Shown here piece after piece: positions 5,593 to 8,640 of a DNA stretch of 8,640 bases. The DNA lies in NCBI GenBank assembly GCA_947625955.1, contig CANQQH010000038.1, positions 1-8,640 of the forward strand, in the 5' to 3' direction. The first letter of the stretch is position 1. Every line of letters begins with the position of its first letter. This DNA is from an uncultured Clostridia bacterium (GTDB lineage: Bacteria > Bacillota > Clostridia > Christensenellales > UBA1242). A program made the position numbers and the translations under genes. Under the pieces are notes generated by a model that was not told the origin of the DNA, searched no databases, and worked only from the letters and a program-made list of their open reading frames with translations.

Positions 5593-6744
5593 ATGAAAAA
5601 AAGTTTAAGTTTGTATATTCACATTCCGTTCTGCAACTCAAAGTGTAACTATTGTAATTTTGTTTCAAAGGTTGGAACAGAGCAAGAGAAAAGAAAGTAT
5701 GTTGAGTTTTTGAAACGCGAGATTGTTATGCGCGCAAAAGAATATAACAAACTCTATACCGTTGCAACCATTTATATTGGTGGCGGGACTCCATCAAGTT
5801 TACCTCTTGGCTCAATAAAAGACATCTTCCAAACAATCTATAAATATTTCACCGTGAAAAATGATGCCGAGATAACAATCGAGCTCAACCCAAATTCGGT
5901 TAGCGATGAGAAAATCAATGAGTATATAATGTCAGGTGTCAATCGCTTTTCGATCGGTCTGCAATGTATCAACAAGTATGTTCTCTTGGCAATGGGCAGA
6001 ACCCACACCGTTGAAGACTTCGACAACACCATTGAAATGATTCGCAGCCATGGAATAAGCAACATCAGTGCCGACATCATGCTTGGCTATCCGGGGCAAA
6101 AACTCAAAGTTATTCAGGAAACTCTCAATCATCTCATTGAGCTCAAAATCCCTCACATCTCGTCCTACATGCTCTCAGTCGAGGAAGGCACCGAGCTTCA
6201 ACTCATGGTCGATAAGGGCGTCAAGTATCTTCCAAATGAGAACACCGTTGTGAAGATGTATCAAACGATTGCAACCATGCTCAAAAACCATGGCTACGCA
6301 AGATACGAGATTTCCAACTTCGCAAAGCCAGGCTTTGTTTGCAAGCATAACAAGGTCTATTGGAACAGGGAAGACTACCTCGGCTTTGGCGTTGCGGCGC
6401 ACTCATATATTTCTGGCGTTAGGTTTGCCAACACCGAAGACATTAATAAATATATCGACTGCATTGAAGGAACAGGCAAGGTTCCTGTTGCAAGTGCGCA
6501 GATTCTCACAACAAATGAAAAGAAAGAAGAGTTCGTGATGCTCTCGCTTCGAACTGCCGAAGGACTCGACACAGCTGCCTATCAACAAGAATTTGGCGAA
6601 AGCTTTCTTGCGAAGAACAAGGAAAAGCTGGCGTTCTATATCAAAAACGACTTTTTGATTATTGACCAGGCGGGCAGGGTAAAAGCCACCGACAAAGGCT
6701 TCCTCGTTCTCAACAAACTTATTCTTGAACTTTGCAGCGACTAA
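5593..6744 (+). CDS. hemW: Radical SAM heme chaperone HemW
   Basis: This 383-residue protein is a HemN-like radical SAM protein of the HemW type. HemW binds heme and a [4Fe-4S] cluster and delivers heme to apoproteins such as respiratory enzymes; it is not a coproporphyrinogen oxidase. The cluster motif C14-x3-C18-x2-C21 (FCNSKCNYCNF) lacks the fourth cysteine typical of HemN. GGGTPS (63-68) is the SAM-binding segment, and ELNP (97-100) and the GLQ of SIGLQ (120-124) are also family features. HNKVYW (252-257) matches the HNxxYW signature that separates HemW from HemN. The C-terminal part resembles the HemN C-terminal domain. The ATG at 5593 lies five bases after GGAGG (5583-5587); the TTG at 5581 overlaps that site and is rejected. 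It is second in the lepA-hemW unit and ends in a bidirectional terminator. Confidence 0.95.
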   Translation: MKKSLSLYIHIPFCNSKCNYCNFVSKVGTEQEKRKYVEFLKREIVMRAKEYNKLYTVATIYIGGGTPSSLPLGSIKDIFQTIYKYFTVKNDAEITIELNPNSVSDEKINEYIMSGVNRFSIGLQCINKYVLLAMGRTHTVEDFDNTIEMIRSHGISNISADIMLGYPGQKLKVIQETLNHLIELKIPHISSYMLSVEEGTELQLMVDKGVKYLPNENTVVKMYQTIATMLKNHGYARYEISNFAKPGFVCKHNKVYWNREDYLGFGVAAHSYISGVRFANTEDINKYIDCIEGTGKVPVASAQILTTNEKKEEFVMLSLRTAEGLDTAAYQQEFGESFLAKNKEKLAFYIKNDFLIIDQAGRVKATDKGFLVLNKLILELCSD

Positions 6745-6760
6745 ATAAAGAAAAGAAAAA

Positions 6761-6784
6761 CACCACTTCAAAAATGAGGTGGTG
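6761..6784. terminator. Bidirectional terminator between hemW and the DHH gene
   Basis: CACCACTTC (6761-6769) pairs with GAGGTGGTG (6776-6784), nine pairs including one G-T wobble, around a 6-base loop. CTTTTATTTT follows on the plus strand, and a T-rich run (complement of 6760-6750) follows on the minus strand. The hairpin serves the two convergent genes, whose stop codons lie within about 50 bases of each other. Confidence 0.9.
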
Positions 6785-6792
6785 CTTTTATT

Positions 6793-7743
6793 TTAGTTTT
6801 TGCCTTTTTCACTAGTTTCCAAACCAAGCGCATCAATAATTTGTTGGTTTATTGGTGAGCCAGCGGCAACATTTCTGCCACCACCACCGAATTTTCTTGC
6901 AAACGCTCCAACATCGACTTGTGGGTTCAAATATCGATATGACATTCTGTTGTTATCAAAATCCGCGATTGCCATGATGTCGGCAGGGTAGTTGATGTCG
7001 CGAAGGTATTGGCTGAACCCGCTTCTAAATTCATACTCAATGTCAACAACGGCAACTTTCACGCCGTCAACATTGCAAACTTTTCTCTCTTTAAGTTTTT
7101 CAAGTGCCGTTTGATACGCCTTTGCGATTTTCTCTCTTCTTTCTGCAATAATCTCTTTTTCCTCGTCGCTAAACTCAAAGCTATTGTTTTTAACCTTTTC
7201 AAACATGCTCTTAACATATTTGTCATAGCCAACAGAATTGAAAAGTTCGCTCATATCATCTGCCATGGTGTCGTCATAGATAGTTTTCCATTCCCAAGTG
7301 TCCGAGCGTCTTGTTCTTTCTGTGAACTCGTTGAGCGCCTTCGATGGTGAAAGATTACCCTTTGCAACGAGCCAGTTATAGAAAAGACTTGTTGCGCTGC
7401 AAAGCCCAAAGTCGTCTCTTTGCTGCGAGAAGAAGAAATATTCATATTGATAAAAGTCGATTGGATGGTCATGGTGGTCAATAATTTGAAACTTGCCGCA
7501 ATTCTCTTCGCCAGCAATTTTCTCCATGGTCTCTTGTTTTGGGCACATATCCGTGACAAAAACTTTAACAACATCATCACTATTCAGCGCGCCGCTATCA
7601 ATAAACTTCGAAATTTTTTCGTCAAGATCACCATAGCTGCAAGGGAAGACTTCAACATTCTTTTCACCGAACGCTGCTTTTAATAGCACTTCACAACCGG
7701 CGCCATCGATATCATCTTTATGCGTAAACAAAACTGTTTTCAT
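6793..7743 (-). CDS. DHH-family phosphoesterase, NrnB-like
   Basis: This 316-residue DHH/DHHA1-type protein belongs to a family that hydrolyses nanoRNAs, cyclic-dinucleotide breakdown products or related phosphodiesters with manganese. Motif I is H8-x-x-D11-x-D13-G, motif II includes D65 in VTDMCP, the DHH motif is D89-H90-H91, and R146-S-D148-T-W resembles a late aspartate motif of the NrnB branch. The segment SATSLFYNWL (116-125) also recalls B. subtilis NrnB (YngD). The C-terminal glycine-rich motif is GGGGRNVAAG (286-295), with Arg where the family usually has His, so substrate handling may differ. There are no membrane segments or CBS/PAS domains, so it is soluble. The ATG at 7743 has GGAG (7753-7750) six bases upstream; a TTG at 7755 overlaps that site. 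It has its own promoter and sits on the opposite strand between hemW and hrcA. Confidence 0.88.
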   Translation of the reverse strand: MKTVLFTHKDDIDGAGCEVLLKAAFGEKNVEVFPCSYGDLDEKISKFIDSGALNSDDVVKVFVTDMCPKQETMEKIAGEENCGKFQIIDHHDHPIDFYQYEYFFFSQQRDDFGLCSATSLFYNWLVAKGNLSPSKALNEFTERTRRSDTWEWKTIYDDTMADDMSELFNSVGYDKYVKSMFEKVKNNSFEFSDEEKEIIAERREKIAKAYQTALEKLKERKVCNVDGVKVAVVDIEYEFRSGFSQYLRDINYPADIMAIADFDNNRMSYRYLNPQVDVGAFARKFGGGGRNVAAGSPINQQIIDALGLETSEKGKN

Positions 7744-7783
7744 AATATTCTCCAAGATAAATAATATATTATTCTACGCTTTT

Positions 7784-7812
7784 AATATACATCATGATTC
7801 AAAATTTGTAAA
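7784..7812 (-). promoter_or_regulatory. Promoter of the DHH phosphoesterase gene
   Basis: On the minus strand TTTACA (7812-7807), a 17-bp spacer and TATATT (7789-7784) form a good sigma-A promoter. Transcription should start near 7777, giving a leader of about 34 bases with a normal Shine-Dalgarno site. It is back to back with the hrcA promoter, separated by the A/T-tract region. Confidence 0.75.
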
Positions 7813-7826
7813 TATCGGTATAAGAA

Positions 7827-7860
7827 TTTTTTTCAAATTTTTTCAAAATTTTTCAAAAAA
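7827..7860. repeat. Phased A/T tracts upstream of the hrcA promoter
   Basis: TTTCAAA occurs at 7831, 7841 and 7851, exactly one helical turn apart, each set in runs of T and A. Such phasing is expected to bend DNA. The tract lies just upstream of the hrcA -35 box and just upstream of the divergent DHH promoter, where an UP-like element could serve either one. Confidence 0.65.
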
Positions 7861-7874
7861 ATGTCATTTACCAT

Positions 7875-7903
7875 TTGACAAAGCCATTTGACAGTTATAT
7901 ACT
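7875..7903 (+). promoter_or_regulatory. Promoter of hrcA
   Basis: TTGACA (7875-7880), a 17-bp spacer and TATACT (7898-7903) predict a start near 7910, right at the CIRCE operator. A second TTGACA (7888-7893) comes from a direct duplication of CCATTTGACA (7871-7880 and 7884-7893). It has no -10 box at the right distance. Confidence 0.8.
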
Positions 7904-7911
7904 ATCATCTG

Positions 7912-7938
7912 TTAGCACTCGAAGAGGTTGTTTGCTAA
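7912..7938 (+). promoter_or_regulatory. CIRCE operator (HrcA binding site)
   Basis: The left arm TTAGCACTC (7912-7920) is identical to the CIRCE consensus. After exactly nine bases the right arm is GTTTGCTAA (7930-7938), which matches the consensus GAGTGCTAA at seven of nine positions. It begins within a few bases of the predicted transcription start, where bound HrcA would block initiation or elongation. This implies autoregulation of the hrcA heat-shock operon. Confidence 0.9.
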
Positions 7939-7991
7939 AACTTGGAATAAAAGACTGCTAAACGTTCATAATATATAGGGGGTGAGTGATT

Positions 7992-8640
7992 TTGAAATTA
8001 AGCGACCGAAAGAAAAAGATTCTCAGCGCCGTTGTTGACGAAAGCATCAAGCTTGGTGAACCTGTTTCAAGCAAAGAGGTTCAAGAAAAGTATATGAGCG
8101 AATATTCGCCGGCAACCATTCGCAATGAACTGATGGCGCTTGAAGAAATGGGATTTTTGTTTCAACCTCACACATCGTCGGGTCGTGTTCCAACCGTTGA
8201 GGGCTACAAGAAATATGTTGATGAACTCATGACCATAAAGAAACTCTCAAAAAAGGAAGCTGAGATAATCAAAGAGGGCTTCAACGAAAAGCTCTATAAC
8301 CTCAACGACGTTTTGAAACAAACCGCAAAAACAATAAGCAAGGCAACGAACTACGCGTCTGTTGTGTTCTATGGAATAACGAAAAACGCGGTCATCGAAA
8401 ACCTTATGCTCATCAAGCTCAACGCTTTCCAAACGCTCGTTGTTGTTGTGACCGACCAGGGTGTTATCAAAGAGGAAACAAACTCCATTGACGCAAGCGA
8501 GGAAGAACTTGCAAGCGCAAACAAGATTCTTCTTGGCATCTTGCAAGGAAAAACGCTCAGCGAAGTTGAGAACTATAAAAATCTTATAAACGGCGAGCTG
8601 ATTCGCTATAAAGCGATCTTCGAGCTTATCATGGAGATTG
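7992..8640 (+). CDS. hrcA: Heat-inducible transcription repressor HrcA (partial, C-terminus off the right edge)
   Basis: 216 codons of HrcA are present. HrcA represses the hrcA-grpE-dnaK-dnaJ and groESL operons by binding CIRCE, and its folding depends on GroEL. The N-terminal winged helix (residues 1 to about 75) carries the family signature: SPATIRNELMALEEMGFL (39-56), then HTSSGRVPT (60-68), GYKKYVD (71-77). The following part is the GAF-like/dimerisation region. The start is taken as TTG at 7992 because the Shine-Dalgarno-like AGGGGGTGA (7977-7985) lies at a good distance and MKLSDRKKKIL aligns with the family start; GTG at 7986 is too close to that site, and an in-frame TGA at 7983 rules out anything earlier. 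The product is truncated only by the window edge. Confidence 0.96.
   Translation, partial: MKLSDRKKKILSAVVDESIKLGEPVSSKEVQEKYMSEYSPATIRNELMALEEMGFLFQPHTSSGRVPTVEGYKKYVDELMTIKKLSKKEAEIIKEGFNEKLYNLNDVLKQTAKTISKATNYASVVFYGITKNAVIENLMLIKLNAFQTLVVVVTDQGVIKEETNSIDASEEELASANKILLGILQGKTLSEVENYKNLINGELIRYKAIFELIMEI

Noticed and set aside
7888..7893. Second TTGACA as an independent hrcA promoter
   Set aside because: No -10-like box lies 16-18 bp downstream; that position falls in the CIRCE left arm.
8247..8546. Minus-strand 99-codon open frame
   Set aside because: It is antisense to hrcA and has no ribosome site.

Overview
The window looks like chromosomal DNA of a low-GC Gram-positive bacterium (Bacillota, probably an uncultured Clostridia-type lineage). 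The reasons are the order lepA, hemW, hrcA, a CIRCE element in front of hrcA, AGGAGG-like ribosome binding sites, TTGACA/TATAAT promoters with 17-bp spacers, and AT-rich intergenic DNA. No rRNA, tRNA, CRISPR array, transposase or phage gene is visible. Taxonomy is inferred from these signals only.

Layout: (1) 1-1018, minus strand: a long ORF cut by the left edge whose translation is a chain of about 36-residue helical repeats, each beginning with a Pro-x-[LI]-type turn, very like the mTERF fold. It is the most unusual gene here. (2) 1019-1347: a divergent intergenic region with a roughly 120-bp, GC-rich, alternating purine-pyrimidine island (Z-DNA-prone) flanked by two promoters. (3) 1348-2040, plus: a small exported or membrane-anchored protein of unknown function with an EF-hand-like loop. 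It is monocistronic, with a consensus promoter, a 5' leader hairpin and a strong terminator. (4) 2170-2694, plus: a stand-alone SpoT/MESH1-type HD hydrolase, apparently read from a leaderless mRNA. (5) 2774-3499, minus: a cytosolic glycerophosphodiester phosphodiesterase, convergent with (4), with hairpin terminators between. (6) 3736-6744, plus: lepA then hemW, a likely two-gene operon. (7) 6793-7743, minus: an NrnB-like DHH phosphoesterase, convergent with hemW across a bidirectional terminator and divergent from hrcA. (8) 7992-8640, plus: the 5' part of hrcA with its promoter and CIRCE operator. The usual grpE-dnaK-dnaJ would lie beyond the right edge.

Together the recognisable genes cover translation (LepA), heme delivery (HemW), heat-shock control (HrcA), alarmone turnover (HD hydrolase), lipid headgroup recycling (GDPD) and nanoRNA or short-nucleotide turnover (DHH). 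They are mostly separate transcription units. The items most worth following up are the mTERF-like solenoid protein in a bacterial context, the Z-DNA-prone island beside it, two apparently leaderless genes, and the phased A/T tracts and duplicated -35 box at the hrcA promoter.
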